From positions 3,356 to 67,355 of the forward strand of contig BAXO01000020.1 in assembly GCA_001310555.1 (NCBI GenBank): a DNA stretch of 64,000 bases, in the 5' to 3' direction. This DNA is from Bacillus sp. JCM 19058. GTDB lineage: Bacteria; Bacillota; Bacilli; Bacillales_H; Bacillaceae_D. Positions 1 through 10,167 of this stretch are shown piece after piece; the first letter of the stretch is position 1, and every line of letters begins with the position of its first letter. A model generated the notes under the pieces. It was not told the DNA's origin and did not search any database. It saw only the letters and a list, made by a program, of their open reading frames with translations. A program made the translations under genes and the position numbers.

Positions 1-80
1 TTTGCCTATATCGTCATAAAAATCTGATTTATTTTTAATCATTATATCACTGCCTTATGCTCTCTTAATAGTCAAATAAC

Positions 81-109
81 GTTAAAAACCCATCTCAATC
101 TTGAGATGG
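81..109 (-). terminator. Terminator of the cold-shock gene
   Basis: A perfect 9-bp stem (CCATCTCAA / TTGAGATGG, 90-98 with 101-109) with a 2-nt loop is followed on the minus strand by a U-rich tail. It lies about 45 bases past the csp stop codon. Confidence 0.85.
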
Positions 110-155
110 TTGAATGGCTTTAGCTATGATTCATAATCCTGCCCAGGAATGTGAA

Positions 156-353
156 TTAAAGCTTTTCTACGTTAGCAGCTTGAGGTCCACGAGCACCTTC
201 AACAATTTCAAATTCAACGTCTTGACCTTCGTCCAAAGACTTGAATCCTTCAGCGTTGATTGCAGAGAAGTGTACGAATACATCGTCTCCATCTTCGCGC
301 TCGATAAATCCAAAGCCTTTTTCTGCGTTAAACCATTTAACTTTTCCTTGCAT
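156..353 (-). CDS. cspB: Cold-shock protein, CspB/CspD type
   Basis: This 65-residue single OB-fold protein binds single-stranded RNA and DNA and acts as an RNA chaperone in the cytoplasm. The RNP1 motif KGFGFIE (residues 12-18) and RNP2 motif VFVHF (25-29) are intact, and the ending [10 protein letters not shown] is typical of Bacillus Csp proteins. Length matches the family. The ATG is preceded by GAAGGGA. It stands alone with its own promoter, a structured leader and a terminator. The paralogue letter (B, C or D) cannot be fixed from sequence alone. Confidence 0.95.
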   Translation of the reverse strand: MQGKVKWFNAEKGFGFIEREDGDDVFVHFSAINAEGFKSLDEGQDVEFEIVEGARGPQAANVEKL

Positions 354-384
354 GCTTCACATTCCCTTCGTTACTTAAATTCTT

Positions 385-404
385 TTGTGGATAATTTTCC
401 ACAA
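385..404 (-). promoter_or_regulatory. Leader hairpin of the csp mRNA
   Basis: A perfect 7-bp inverted repeat TTGTGGA/TCCACAA with a 6-nt loop lies in the untranslated leader, just after the predicted transcription start. Structured, temperature-sensitive leaders are known for csp mRNAs. A role here is inferred. Confidence 0.5.
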
Positions 405-408
405 CTTC

Positions 409-437
409 ACTATAGCAGGCGTCTACATTAATGTCAA
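409..437 (-). promoter_or_regulatory. Sigma-A promoter of csp
   Basis: On the minus strand a perfect -35 TTGACA (437-432) and a -10 TATAGT (414-409) are separated by exactly 17 bases. Transcription would begin near 402, leaving a leader of about 50 nt. Confidence 0.85.
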
Positions 438-439
438 AC

Positions 440-912
440 TCGGTAAACCCTGCAATTTTGCCGTATTTTGACGTTTTCCGACAAAATTCAAAGCTACTTA
501 TGGTAGCGCTTTCTTTATATTTTCAATTATATTCCTTTTTTATAGGTATTTTTACTTATTATTTATTCTTCCAACAAGGACTTTGGAATTATTTTTATTT
601 TTAAATCGATAAAGAATTCTCGACAACCATTTCCCGAACCATGAAAAGCTAAATTTAAAAATAGCTGTGTTTATTGATGTAGTAATACCCTTCAACCGGG
701 TTATGAATGGGAGAAATAACAAAATTTATCCAATATCGCTGAAAACAAATGAGATTCCATAAAATAATAAGCGGTTCTATTGACCTAACCTAAATATGAG
801 TCAAACCTAGCTACTTTATTTAAATGAAAAGCATTACTACCAGAGCCGTCGTCCCTCTGGTAAAATGTAGATTGTTCAATGCACAGAATTAAGGAAAGGA
901 GCACACTCACTA
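440..912. other. Intergenic, no gene seen
   Basis: AT-rich spacer between the divergent csp and lipoprotein genes. I found no ORF with a ribosome binding site. It should hold the lipoprotein promoter but no clear consensus stands out. AAAGGAG at about 895-901 is the lipoprotein ribosome binding site. Confidence 0.5.
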
Positions 913-1903
913 ATGATAATTAAAAAATGGTGGTTAGCTAGCCCGATAACCATCATGATTTTAACTGCTTGTAATCAAGGAGCCTCGACCGAAACTTCAG
1001 AAGTTCTTGATGATAGTGAGCTTGTGGAAGAAATTAAATTAGACGCAGGGCCAATAGAAGAAGAAGAAGAATGGCCAGAAGCTGAAGATGAAAGCAACGC
1101 AGCAGATATTTTATTACATTCAATCGAAGCAATGGAACAGGTAGATAGCTATAGATCAGAGATTTCAATGCAGCAAGAGATTGGTAATGAAAATAGTGAA
1201 AGCTTCTCTACAGATATGACACTCACTGTCGATTCAACACGTCAGCCGCTTACAATGTATCAGCAATCCAAAGTAGCCTCTGCAATTCCGGGAATATCTG
1301 CTCTTGAATCTGAAGCCTACTTTACCTCAGACGGGCTTTTTATGAAGCAAAGTTGGATGATCGTTGGATCAAATACCCTGGCGAATTTACAGAAGGGGTT
1401 TCAAAGCTCGAAGACTTTCAATTATCTCCTGAGGAACAGCTTGATATTTTAATGGATTTCACTGAAAATCTTAGTGTCAGCATCGAGGATGATGCTTATT
1501 TAATTCACCTTGAAATTCCGGAAGGGTCGGAAGAAGAATTTCAAAGGCTCATCCAAAAAAATCTATGGTGTGTTAAACAGTGAGCTTGATTCGATGTTCG
1601 ATCATATGAATGCCTTGTTCAGCCAACCGACTATGCATTATACGATTACAATTAATTCTGACACGTTCTACCAGGAAAAAAATGGAAATGGGCGTATCGA
1701 TGAATATCGATATGAACGAGGAGAGCGCAACTATAAAGCAATTGACGCGCATCGATTTTACGGAAATTAACAACATAGAGCCGATTGAAATCCCTAAGGA
1801 TATTCTCGAAGGTGCAGAGGAAATGAGTTTGGATTTCGAAGATTTCGAGCTTCAGCTTGAAGAAATTGAAGGGTTTGACATAGAAGAAAATGAAAACTTC
1901 TGA
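913..1903 (+). CDS. Secreted lipoprotein (broken by three frameshifts)
   Basis: The product starts with a lipoprotein signal peptide whose lipobox is LTAC, so it should be lipid-anchored outside the membrane. An acidic linker (residues 25-50) follows, then a region resembling the LppX/DUF6612-like lipoprotein families (MEQVDSYRSE, then alternating strands). The frame breaks three times: about 1352 (one base missing, TGGGAT read as TGGAT), A7 at 1554-1560 (one base too many) and A7 at 1676-1682 (one too many). With these undone a single protein of about 330 residues ends in an acidic tail. Function is unknown and the family call is tentative. It sits alone, convergent with the flagellar genes. 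Confidence 0.6.
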
Positions 1904-2022
1904 CCTGAAGGCATGTGTAAATAGTATTTTAAGCTGTGTTAAGCTATGAAGCTCATCCTACTCGATTGACAGCTCCTTCCTTCGATTCGCTTCGTTAAAA
2001 AGCCCGGGATTCCTAACAGATG

Positions 2023-2059
2023 AAAAGCCAAAGAGGCATTGATGTTCTCTTTGGCTTTT
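2023..2059. terminator. Bidirectional terminator between lipoprotein gene and fliT
   Basis: A 13-bp perfect inverted repeat (AAAAGCCAAAGAG / CTCTTTGGCTTTT) with an 11-nt loop carries A/T tracts on both sides, so it can stop transcription from both convergent genes. Confidence 0.9.
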
Positions 2060-2094
2060 ACATATTATTAATCGAAGCAGTTGATTGTGTAGCT

Positions 2095-2454
2095 CTATAT
2101 CCCACGTTTATCAAAGAAAATTCCATCCGATAGCCCATCGTAAGGATTTTCATAGCGCTGATTCGTTTTCTTTTTAGTTTCCAGCTCGATCAAGTTAGAG
2201 CGAATCGTCTCCTGAATTGCTTCCAGTCGCCGCTTCATTTGTCGTTCAAGCTGAAGGAGCTTTTGGCCGATTTCTTTTTCCTGTTCAGACATCGTTTTTC
2301 CATCTAACTGCTGAATTAGTAGGTCCCTGAATGTTAATTGTTTATCGAGCTCGGCAATGAAAGTATCGCGTTCGTCATCGATTTGCGGCAAGTCTTGTTC
2401 AACAAATGCTAATAACACTTTCGTCAGCTCATAAAGTTCTTGGATCACAGACAT
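2095..2454 (-). CDS. fliT: Flagellar export chaperone FliT
   Basis: A 119-residue, charged, almost wholly helical protein at the position and size of Bacillus FliT. FliT is the cytoplasmic chaperone of the filament cap protein FliD. Sequence similarity within this family is low, so the call rests on gene order (last gene after fliS), length and helical heptad-like pattern (LLQLERQMKRRLEAIQETI). Its start codon touches the fliS stop, indicating translational coupling. No frame break is visible. Confidence 0.8.
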   Translation of the reverse strand: MSVIQELYELTKVLLAFVEQDLPQIDDERDTFIAELDKQLTFRDLLIQQLDGKTMSEQEKEIGQKLLQLERQMKRRLEAIQETIRSNLIELETKKKTNQRYENPYDGLSDGIFFDKRGI

Positions 2455-2854
2455 TAGACTTTGCCACGAACGCCATGCCGCTGCTGTCGGTCAAGTTGTA
2501 TTACTTCTTTCCAGGTGTCACGGAACCCCCTGACAAACTCTTCCGCCTCATCGAGGGCGCTCTGATCATTTTTCACATTAGCCTCGGTAAGCCTGCTTAA
2601 AATAAAGTCGTACAGCTTTAGCATATTCGTTCCCATTTCCGTATCAGTTTCAAGGTTACCATAAGCTCTTGAATAATCTTTTGTGCCTTGCCAATTGCTT
2701 GGTTTCTCATTTCGATATCGTGGTTTTCCATAGCTCGACTTGCTTGATGTATAAACTTCAGGCAACCGTTGTAGAGCATTAATGTCAACTCTCCTGGAGA
2801 GGCTGTCTTCATCGCGTTTTGTTTATAGGTTGCTTGCATATGTGCCGCAGTCAT
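2454..2854 (-). CDS. fliS: Flagellin export chaperone FliS (one frameshift)
   Basis: FliS binds the C-terminus of newly made flagellin in the cytoplasm and keeps it from polymerising before export. The N-terminal signature SPGELTLMLYNGCLKFI (residues 18-34) and the C-terminal block EANVKNDQSALDEAEEFVRG are both typical. They lie in different frames because one base is missing near 2655 (TTGGAAACT read as TTGAAACT). Restored length is 133 residues, the same as B. subtilis FliS. It sits between fliD and fliT. Confidence 0.92.
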
Positions 2855-2883
2855 TTTTCAACCGCCACCTTTTTTTATTTGGT

Positions 2884-4914
2884 TTACTGTAATCCCCCTA
2901 AAGCTGAAAACAAAGTCTCGTATTGGCTGTTTGCCCGGGCCATCGCCGCTTCCATCGCATTAAATTGGCGCCAGTACCGTGCTTCCTTTTGCTCAAGACG
3001 CCGCTCAAAGTTGGAGATTCGATCATTGATCCGATCGACCTCACGACCAATTGTAAATTGGTGATTGAGCATTCTCCCTCCTCGTCCACCGGCGCGATTA
3101 CCGATGTCGCTGATCGTTGTTTGCAGCGTATCCCTTAAGCGTCTACCAATCCCTTGTTCTTCATAGGAATCACCGGTAGCAGCAAATAGGTTAAACACAC
3201 CCTCAGCATCTTCTTCAATCGCAGCTCGGAGCTCATCCTCATCAATGACCAGCTTTCCGCGTTCTAAATAGTCACTGCTCGTCGTAATTCCGATTGATGC
3301 TAATTGATTGAAGGCTGATTCCAGCGCTGAATTGACCGGGGAATAAAAATCAAGCCTCATTCGATCTAATCCGCTTCTTAAGAGGTTATCACTTCTTAAC
3401 AGACCGCTCCTTGCCTTCTCTTCCCATCTCTCCGCTTCCTTCTCCGAAATTGCATCTCGTTCCTCGTCAGTTAGCGGGCGAAAATCTCGAAATCTTTCCT
3501 CGGTTAATTTACTATTCATATAACCGAGAATTTCATTATATTCGTCAACAAACGCCTTGATCGTATCAAAGATCGAATCTGTATCCGTCTGAGCGCTCAA
3601 AGTAATCGGAGCCGCCGAATCAATGAATGTATCCTTTAGCGTAATCGTCATCCCACCAGCTGTAAAAGTATTGGAGGTGCGTTCCGTTTCTAGCCCGTTT
3701 AAGGTGAAGATCGCATTTTGTCCCCCTTTTTCATTTGCTTCATTCAGTTGAAGCGTCTCCTTAAAAAATCCACCGGAAAAACTCATTTCGACCCCTTCAG
3801 AATGAAAGCTCCCGGTCTCTTTTCTTGTCACCGAAATTTTACCGGTCGCGTCATCCAAAAACATAGTGACACCGACAGAGGAGTTATTTATCGTCGACAG
3901 CACACTGGATAAACTCATATCAGCAGTAATCAAAAACTGATCCTGAACGGCTCCGTTTTCTTGATGTGTTTCAATCCCTGCAGTCGTATAATATTGTTGA
4001 TAGTTAACCGTCAAGCTTTCAATCACATCATCGCTTCCGTCCTGCTTGTAATGAAGAGTCCCTCCTTTTTCGTCATAATAAAACGTACCTTCAGTCCAGT
4101 CATCAAGATTTGTCACAATTTGGTCAGGCGGCACTTCGTTTCCATTTTTTTGTGACTGAAATATCTGCGTATCTCGCTCGAATATTGAAAACAGTCGGCG
4201 CAACGAATTTATCGCCGCGATCATCAGGATCAGGGGCCGTATATTCGAACGTATTATGTTCCGTTATATATGTAACATCCACCCTGCTGTTTGCAGACAA
4301 CGTCCCACCGAAATGCATTTCACCGGATTCTGAGTCTACAAACACTTGACCCTCAGATGGAGAAGGGTTGTCCACCACTTCGTAAATACGACCATTTACT
4401 TTGACAATCATATCCTTAACCGATTCAAAACCTTCCAGAGTGACCGATTCGCCGGATGTCGTAAATCGAGCGGTATTAATGCCCCCCTTTTCCCATTCAA
4501 TTTGTCTCTCAAAGTGCTCATTTGCCTCTTTCAATGATTGATTGCGTTCCAAACGCTGCCCGGAAATTTTCCCTTGGCTAATATTATAAGCGGCTGTTGC
4601 CAGCTGCCTATCTCCGACAACTGAAAGCTTGTATTCCCGACATTCGAGTTAGCCGTTGCCGTGACCACATTTGGGTTTGAGCTTGTCACGTTTCGTCTCA
4701 GCATTTTAGAACTCATTAAAAGATTGTCTAAAATATTGTTCCGAAACGTATCGAGCTTGCGATTGACCGTGCGATACTCTTCCATCCTCCATTCCAGCGT
4801 CATCCGATCCTTAACCATTTTATCAAGCGGCATCCGTTCAGCTCGCATTAAATCAGCTACGATTTGATTGATATCCATTCCACTTGCAAAACCAGTCATT
4901 CTCATAATAGACAA
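2884..4914 (-). CDS. fliD: Flagellar filament cap protein FliD (two frameshifts)
   Basis: FliD forms the pentameric cap at the filament tip and inserts flagellin subunits. The N-terminus (MRMTGFASGMDINQIVADLM) is the conserved FliD start, and the C-terminus (ARANSQYETLFSALGGLQ) is a typical coiled-coil end. Two breaks split it: one base missing near 4615-4640 and one too many in the T7 run 4145-4151. Corrected length is about 676 residues, longer than the roughly 500 of B. subtilis, as in other Bacillaceae with an enlarged variable middle domain. It is followed at once by fliS. Confidence 0.93.
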
Positions 4915-5082
4915 GGACTATGCCCCCTTCCAATTACTAACGTCATTTTTTTCCCGAACTATTCCTTATACAGGTTCTTCCCTTTCTTTCTTACTCTTAT
5001 ATCGGCAAAAAGCGAGCGAGGATTAAGACCTATTAAGAAAAAAAGAGCAGAGCCTTTATAGCTCCACTACTTGTTTCATTTA

Positions 5083-5457
5083 TTATATTCGCTTATCCAC
5101 GAGCAAGCCTGCATTTTTCAGCATCGTCGCAACCATATTGAGAAATTCCTCCGGTGGAATTTCCCGGACTACTTCATCTGTTTCCTGACTGACCAGCTGA
5201 ACATAAATCCGTTCAAGATCTTCGTGCATCCGAAACTTTATCGAAGTCGGGGTTGCATCTAATAAGTCGTTCATACTGTCAACCTTTTTAGAAAGAGCCT
5301 CCACCGACTTGTTGAACTTGTATGCTTCCTTATATTCGATTTCTCCTTCAGTTACCACTTTAGCCGGCGTTTCAAACGTAAATTTAAATGATTCCTCTTT
5401 ATCGGCCGCCCTTCTCAACCCCAAGATTTCAGGAGTAGCCGCATTCTTAATCTGCAT
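5083..5457 (-). CDS. flaG: FlaG family flagellar protein (YvyC)
   Basis: This 124-residue protein has the FlaG pattern: a variable N-terminal half and a conserved C-terminal domain containing ETDEVVREIPPEEFLNM. FlaG proteins affect filament length and assembly; the mechanism is not settled. GGAGGTG sits 6 bases before the ATG. It is the first gene of the flaG-fliD-fliS-fliT unit and has its own sigma-D promoter. No frame break is present. Confidence 0.92.
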   Translation of the reverse strand: MQIKNAATPEILGLRRAADKEESFKFTFETPAKVVTEGEIEYKEAYKFNKSVEALSKKVDSMNDLLDATPTSIKFRMHEDLERIYVQLVSQETDEVVREIPPEEFLNMVATMLKNAGLLVDKRI

Positions 5458-5492
5458 CCGTTACACCTCCGTCAGCACATCACTTAGCCTTT

Positions 5493-5519
5493 ATATCGGT
5501 GGAGGGCTACAAGATTTGA
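5493..5519 (-). promoter_or_regulatory. Sigma-D promoter of flaG-fliD-fliS-fliT
   Basis: The minus strand has -35 TCAA and -10 ACCGATAT separated by 15 bases, close to the sigma-D (FliA-type) consensus TAAA-N15-GCCGATAT. It is only 36 bases upstream of the flaG start, so late-class control is kept although the unit has been separated from hag. Confidence 0.8.
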
Positions 5520-5810
5520 ACCATTCACTGTATGTTTAGTGCTTTATACCTAATCATATTCGTTCAACAAACGCTCCAGTCCCTTCCTGCACTATGATGA
5601 GTGACAAGATCATTTCTCCTCCGGGCATATAAAAGCTCTCGTACAGCAGCGTCAACGCAACTTCAACGGTGGCCCTAATCTTACTCCATCGTCCAGTACT
5701 AAGAAAAATACTTTGGAAGGATGAGCAACATTTTAAACTCTATCGCTTATTGAACCTTCCAAAGTATATCTATCCCCAACGATCAAATTTACTGATAGTT
5801 ACTCAACCGA
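5520..5810. other. Intergenic, no gene seen
   Basis: Spacer between the DUF6807 gene and the flaG promoter. No ORF with a ribosome binding site and no convincing terminator hairpin was found. Confidence 0.4.
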
Positions 5811-6940
5811 CTACTCCTTTACCAGTTCCACTTCAGGGGGACGAATATAATCTTCATATCGCTCCCTCACCTTCGCCTGAGCGGTACTTCCCTCATGACA
5901 ATAAATTCTGAACCGATAAGCGATCGATTCTCCTTCTTGTAAGAGCTTCCTGCCTTGGAAGTATAAATTATTTGGAGCCATCAACCCATAGTTACGAATA
6001 TGCCAGTAGGTCGGAAAATCAGCGTTTTCAGGATGATCAAAGGTGGCGATGCCAAGTACTTGGTCGCTACGGTACCGTAATAGTCACACCATTCAGCGCG
6101 CTTGCCCCAGCATTCCTCTTCTCCTATTGACCCGTGGGCATTGGTCATCGTCCCCCCGTTGTTAACGCTCATCGATTCCGCCACCCTAATTCCGAGCGGG
6201 CCGGCTTCCTTAGTCGCACCGAGCTCAACGCTCCCGTAATTCGCACTTAACGTGAGTGTCACATCAATTATTCGGGCTTGTGCAGGTGTATGATAAATGG
6301 TCATTGTTCGACTTTCCGTTAAAAGCGGAGTCCCTTTGAAGCTAGTCCACCTTCCCTTGGAAGAAATACTGGCGAAAGCCGGTCCGGCGATTTTTCGTTC
6401 GATCTCTTCTACAATTTGCTTGCCATAGCGATCAGCTGGTTCATTCCAAGTGTCGACACCATTTACAGCACCTATTCCAAGCCAAATCGAGCGATGATGC
6501 GGATGTTCCTTCGTGTTAAAATCCAATCGAGTATAGCTGTCCCCATTCGGATCAATCACTGGTCCGAGATACGGCTTGGCGAGCATTCGATCATACACAA
6601 AGGACGCTGAAAGCTGCCCGTCGATGACATAATTCAGCTTATTTTTATCCTCTATCAGCTGTATAGCCTTATACGGGGAGCGGTCTAATCCCCCGGCAGA
6701 TACTGTATATGTCACCGTTTCATGAGCCGAAAGCGATTTCACGATCCAATGAAGCACATAAGCCTCATCTTCCTCTACACATTGAACCGCTATCGAAGGA
6801 CCGTTTTCTTCGTGCAGCTGAACATTTGACAGTGATCTTCCCTTTACTTGCGGTAACGATTTCTTCACCCGAAACGCCACAGGACAATAGCTTCGATGAT
6901 GATTTCCTGCCTTTAGCTTCAGTTTAAACTGAATCATCAT
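5811..6940 (-). CDS. DUF6807 (PmoA-like) family protein (one frameshift)
   Basis: The protein shows the beta-sandwich family annotated as DUF6807 or 'methane oxygenase PmoA-like', usually found in sugar-degradation clusters of heterotrophs and not linked to methane oxidation. Diagnostic blocks are HPHHRSIWLGIG with VNGVDTWNE in the middle and TFDHPENADFPTYWHIRNYG near the end. The last block is in another frame because one base is missing near 6062. Restored length is about 376 residues, ending in ELVKE. It starts 9 bases after the upstream isomerase gene, so the two are one transcription unit. The substrate is unknown. Confidence 0.8.
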
Positions 6941-6949
6941 TAATGAGCT

Positions 6950-7815
6950 TCACCCTTTCCGACTTTTTCCGCTATATTTTTTTATAAACTGCCTCGATTT
7001 TGTACATTCTTCCGAAAAATTAGACGAGCTGCATTCTGCTGATATCGCCGCTTTGTACCCTGCATTCTGCAAAACAGAAAACAGCTTTAAAAAAATCGAT
7101 ACCCGCTTCATCAACGGGTTCGCAAGGGAAACGCCGTTTCCGATCTGCGATGTGAACGTGTGACAAAAGCCCTTTCTTAATGGCTTCTGTTAATACGTCA
7201 AAAGATTCCCCTTCCAAATCCATATGATAGCAATCTCCGAGGACCTTAATATGCGGCAAGCTTAGCTCCTCAGCCATAACAATAGCCTCCTGAACCGTAT
7301 TGATCACATTACTTTCCTTGCGATTTAGCGGCTCAATCGCAACAGTAATTCCATAAGTAGACCCATATCTACCGCAAAGCTGCAAAAAAACGTCTAATCT
7401 GCTTTTGCCCCCGCTCGCTGGAAAAGCCTTTGGGAATCGTTCGGGCAGTGCCACTTCCGAAAATGATTTGTTCTCCGCCTACCGCCTTTACACGACTCAT
7501 GGCAAGCTCAAGATAGCTTGTGAGCTCGTCTTCAAATACTGCTTCTCCAGTTATTTTCAACTGAGGAGGAATAAAGCTGTTAAAGACCGGTACCTTGATC
7601 GGTGATTGTTTGATGAGCTGCACAACCTGCTCGAATTCTTTTTCAACCAATTGCGTCAACGACTGCACCGTCAATTCGGCAAAGTCGTAGTTAGACGTTT
7701 TTAACATAGCTAGTCCATTACTCAATTGATCGACAACGCTTTCGTTCTTATGTTTGCCTTCTCCTTCAGGAACAAATGATCCAATTGCTAGGCAACAACC
7801 AAACTTATTTTGCAA
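6950..7815 (-). CDS. Sugar phosphate isomerase/epimerase, TIM barrel (two frameshifts)
   Basis: It belongs to the xylose isomerase-like TIM-barrel family (AP endonuclease 2 superfamily). Metal-binding features include the strand ending in VAIEPLNR (Glu), the DCYHM block and SHVHIADRKR, plus the late AISAECS Glu. The start is TTG behind AGAGGCGA. The A7 runs at 7384-7390 and 7089-7095 each hold one base too many; dropping them gives a 287-residue protein ending GKSRKG. These enzymes isomerise or epimerise ketoses or inositol-type sugars. The substrate cannot be read from sequence. It is co-transcribed with the DUF6807 gene and downstream of an AraC regulator. Confidence 0.8.
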
Positions 7816-8047
7816 TGGCTCGCCTCTTTTCTCAGCTTGTATTTTAACGAATCAGCTATTAACCGATAGCCCCGCCACCAACCAAATGGCTCCGGAGCTA
7901 TACTGTTACGTTAAGCCTTTAACACAGCTCTAGCCTTCTCCGCTCCTTTTTAATATAAAGCTGGCCTCCGTCCATAGCTCATCATTATTTGTTGAAATCA
8001 TTCGCATACAACATTTTTTGCTCTAAACACGCCAAGCAAAATAAAAA

Positions 8048-8079
8048 ATTCCCCACAACCTAGCACGTGTGTGGGGAAT
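8048..8079 (-). terminator. Terminator of the AraC-type regulator gene
   Basis: A perfect 10-bp inverted repeat (ATTCCCCACA / TGTGGGGAAT) is followed on the minus strand by T6. It lies 14 bases past the regulator stop codon, so the downstream isomerase unit must have its own promoter in 7816-8047. Confidence 0.88.
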
Positions 8080-8092
8080 CGATATCAATTGT

Positions 8093-8971
8093 TTATGACT
8101 GTCTCGAATAATGATGCATCTTCCGATAGAAGGTTGGAGCATATCGGGTATTTCTTTTGAAGACCCTCCCGAAATGAGTTAAACTGTTAAAGCCGACTTT
8201 TCCAGCAATATCAATAATCTTTATATCCGATTCCCTTAACAGGCGCTGGGCTTCCTGGATGCGGACATGATTCAAGTATTCGCTATACGTAAACCCGGTC
8301 GCCACTTTAAAAATACGGCTTAAATAATATGGACTAATATAAAATTCACGCGCAACGGAGGCAAGCGATAGCTCGGAGTACCTGTAATGTTTATTAATAT
8401 AGTGAATAATATCGGTCATTTTGTGATGAACACTACCTTTAAATTCCTGCATACGAGCCCTGTTCCGATTCAAGTAACGTTTTGACGTAACCAAAAGCTG
8501 GTATGACAGCGCTCTCAAATAAAGTTCAAACCCTTCTCCCTTTTCCTTAATTTCTCTAATTATCGTAAATAAAATTTGCTCGAATTCATGCTTTTCATGT
8601 CCACTCAATTGAATAATAAGCGTCTTATCGAAAATCGCCTGTAATAGAGCGGAATGGCTTTCACTTGTATCCTCTAAATATCGCTCAGTAAAATTAATTA
8701 ATAAACGTTCATGAGTGTGGTCATTTACTTGGAAGGTCCGGTGAAGAACTCCTTTCCTAATAAAGACAAGATTCCCAGGATTCACGTAATATGCCCTGTC
8801 TTCAATAAAATATTTTCGCCTGCCTGTCATTAAATAGTAAACCTCGTAATGATCGACATGAGAATGATACTCCGGCATGGCATACTTTGTATCCCGCTTA
8901 CGATGGCTTATATGGATCGGATCGTTAGGTTGTCTGAATTTAATATCGATATCCAAATCGAATCCCTCCAA
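8093..8971 (-). CDS. AraC-family transcriptional regulator with cupin sensor domain
   Basis: This intact 292-residue protein has an N-terminal cupin (residues 30-100; YHSHVDHYEVYYLMTGR with its His pair) and a C-terminal double helix-turn-helix (190-285; LSLASVAREFYISPYYLSRI and the second element ending GFNSLTHFGRVFKR). Cupin-AraC proteins usually activate neighbouring sugar genes when the cupin binds a carbohydrate. The gene lies directly upstream of the isomerase/DUF6807 pair in the same orientation, so that pair is the likely target. Ligand and operator are unknown. Confidence 0.9.
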   Translation of the reverse strand: MEGFDLDIDIKFRQPNDPIHISHRKRDTKYAMPEYHSHVDHYEVYYLMTGRRKYFIEDRAYYVNPGNLVFIRKGVLHRTFQVNDHTHERLLINFTERYLEDTSESHSALLQAIFDKTLIIQLSGHEKHEFEQILFTIIREIKEKGEGFELYLRALSYQLLVTSKRYLNRNRARMQEFKGSVHHKMTDIIHYINKHYRYSELSLASVAREFYISPYYLSRIFKVATGFTYSEYLNHVRIQEAQRLLRESDIKIIDIAGKVGFNSLTHFGRVFKRNTRYAPTFYRKMHHYSRQS

Positions 8972-9181
8972 AACATGTAATTGCTACACATATCTTATGC
9001 CAACTTTAGCGTCTTCACAAGACCTTTTCTCAAGAAGAGAAGGAGATGCCAGCCTGAGAACCGGGGAGCAGCTATCCTTTTTTTCGATTAGAGCGTCAAG
9101 ACAAGAAAAGATTTGGATTTTCTCGTTTAAATGCTTCTATCAAACATATATCGCAACCGATTCAAATGTTTTTCTCAAATT

Positions 9182-9224
9182 AAAAAGAACAGGCTCTCCC
9201 GAAAGAAGAACCTGTTCCTTTTTA
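9182..9224 (-). terminator. Terminator of hag
   Basis: GAACAGG (9187-9193) pairs with CCTGTTC (9211-9217), extended by flanking A/T tracts; on the minus strand the stem is followed by TTTTT. It lies 7 bases past the hag stop codon. Confidence 0.85.
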
Positions 9225-9230
9225 ATATGT

Positions 9231-10054
9231 TTAGCCAAGCAATTGAAGAACGGCTTGCGGCGCCTGATTTGCTTGTGCAAGCATCGCTTGAGAAGCTTGA
9301 GAAAGAATGTTGTTTTTCGTATATTCCATAATTTCCTTCGCCATATCGACGTCACGAATACGAGACTCAGCAGCCTGGAGGTTCTCGGCAGAGTTGTCCA
9401 AGTTAGCAATTGTATGCTCAAGACGATTTTGGATCGCACCGAGATACGAACGTCCGGCAGAAACAGTTTCAATTTGAGTATTAATTACATCAATCGCTGC
9501 TGTAGCTGTATCATGATCAGTTAGGCTAAGATCTGCAATTGCAGTGTGAATATTCGTTAAATCGATTCCTTCTGTAGTAAAGTCTACTGTCATAATTTGA
9601 TAGAATCGGCACCAATTTGGAAGTTAACGTCTGTAGCACTACCATCGAGAAGGTTTTTAGTGTTAAATGCTGTATTATCTTTAATTCTCTCAATCTCTTC
9701 GGCCAGCTGAGTAATTTCATCCTGAATGGCCGATACATCGTCATTATTATTCGTATCATTGGCTGCTTGAACAGCGAGCTCACGAGCACGTTGTAAAATC
9801 GAGTGGACTTCATCCAACGCACCTTCAGCTGTTTGAATTAAAGAAATACCATCCTGAGCGTTACGGCTTGCTTGCTCCAAACCACGAATTTGTGCGCGCA
9901 TTTTTTCAGAGATGGAAAGACCTGCTGCGTCATCGCCGGCACGGTTAATGCGAAGGCCTGAAGAAAGCTTTTCCTGCGCTTTGCCAATGTTCGCTTGGTT
10001 AATTCCGAGATTACGGTGTGCGTTTAACGCTGGTAAATTGTTGTTAATAATCAT
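9231..10054 (-). CDS. hag: Flagellin Hag (one frameshift)
   Basis: Flagellin is the subunit of the flagellar filament. The N-terminal D0/D1 region is textbook ([16 protein letters not shown]..., then [20 protein letters not shown]) and the C-terminus ends [20 protein letters not shown]. One base is missing near 9597, between the GADSIK and MTVDFTTEG segments. Restored length is 274 residues, a short flagellin without an outer D2/D3 domain. The ATG is chosen because AAGGAGGAAA precedes it. Expression is by a sigma-D promoter and, by analogy with B. subtilis, CsrA binding to the leader. Confidence 0.97.
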
Positions 10055-10060
10055 GAATAA

Positions 10061-10095
10061 TTTCCTCCTTGAGTTCCCATTACACGTCCATGTGT
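10061..10095 (-). promoter_or_regulatory. CsrA-binding sites in the hag leader
   Basis: A short hairpin ACAC-ATGGAC-GTGT (10095-10082) puts GGA in its loop, matching the CsrA site pattern ACARGGAUGU at most positions. A second GGA lies in the Shine-Dalgarno AAGGAGG (10070-10064). B. subtilis hag has this same two-site layout, where CsrA blocks translation until FliW removes it. That both regulators are encoded about 1.2 kb upstream supports the call. Confidence 0.75.
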
Positions 10096-10167
10096 TTGGG
10101 TGAAAATTAGGCGAACCAACCAGTAGTGTGACGCGGCCGCAGTCAGTTCCTGATCGATTCATTAGTT

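Noticed and set aside
114..431. A plus-strand open frame across the cold-shock gene.
   Set aside because: It is antisense to a clearly conserved csp gene, has no ribosome binding site and no recognisable protein features.
5811..6940. A methane monooxygenase (PmoA) function suggested by the family nickname.
   Set aside because: The family shares only a database label; there are no membrane helices or copper ligands of a monooxygenase, and the neighbours are sugar enzymes.
10055..10162. An upstream extension of flagellin.
   Set aside because: This stretch is the untranslated leader downstream of the sigma-D promoter; the conserved flagellin start and AAGGAGG site fix the ATG at 10054.
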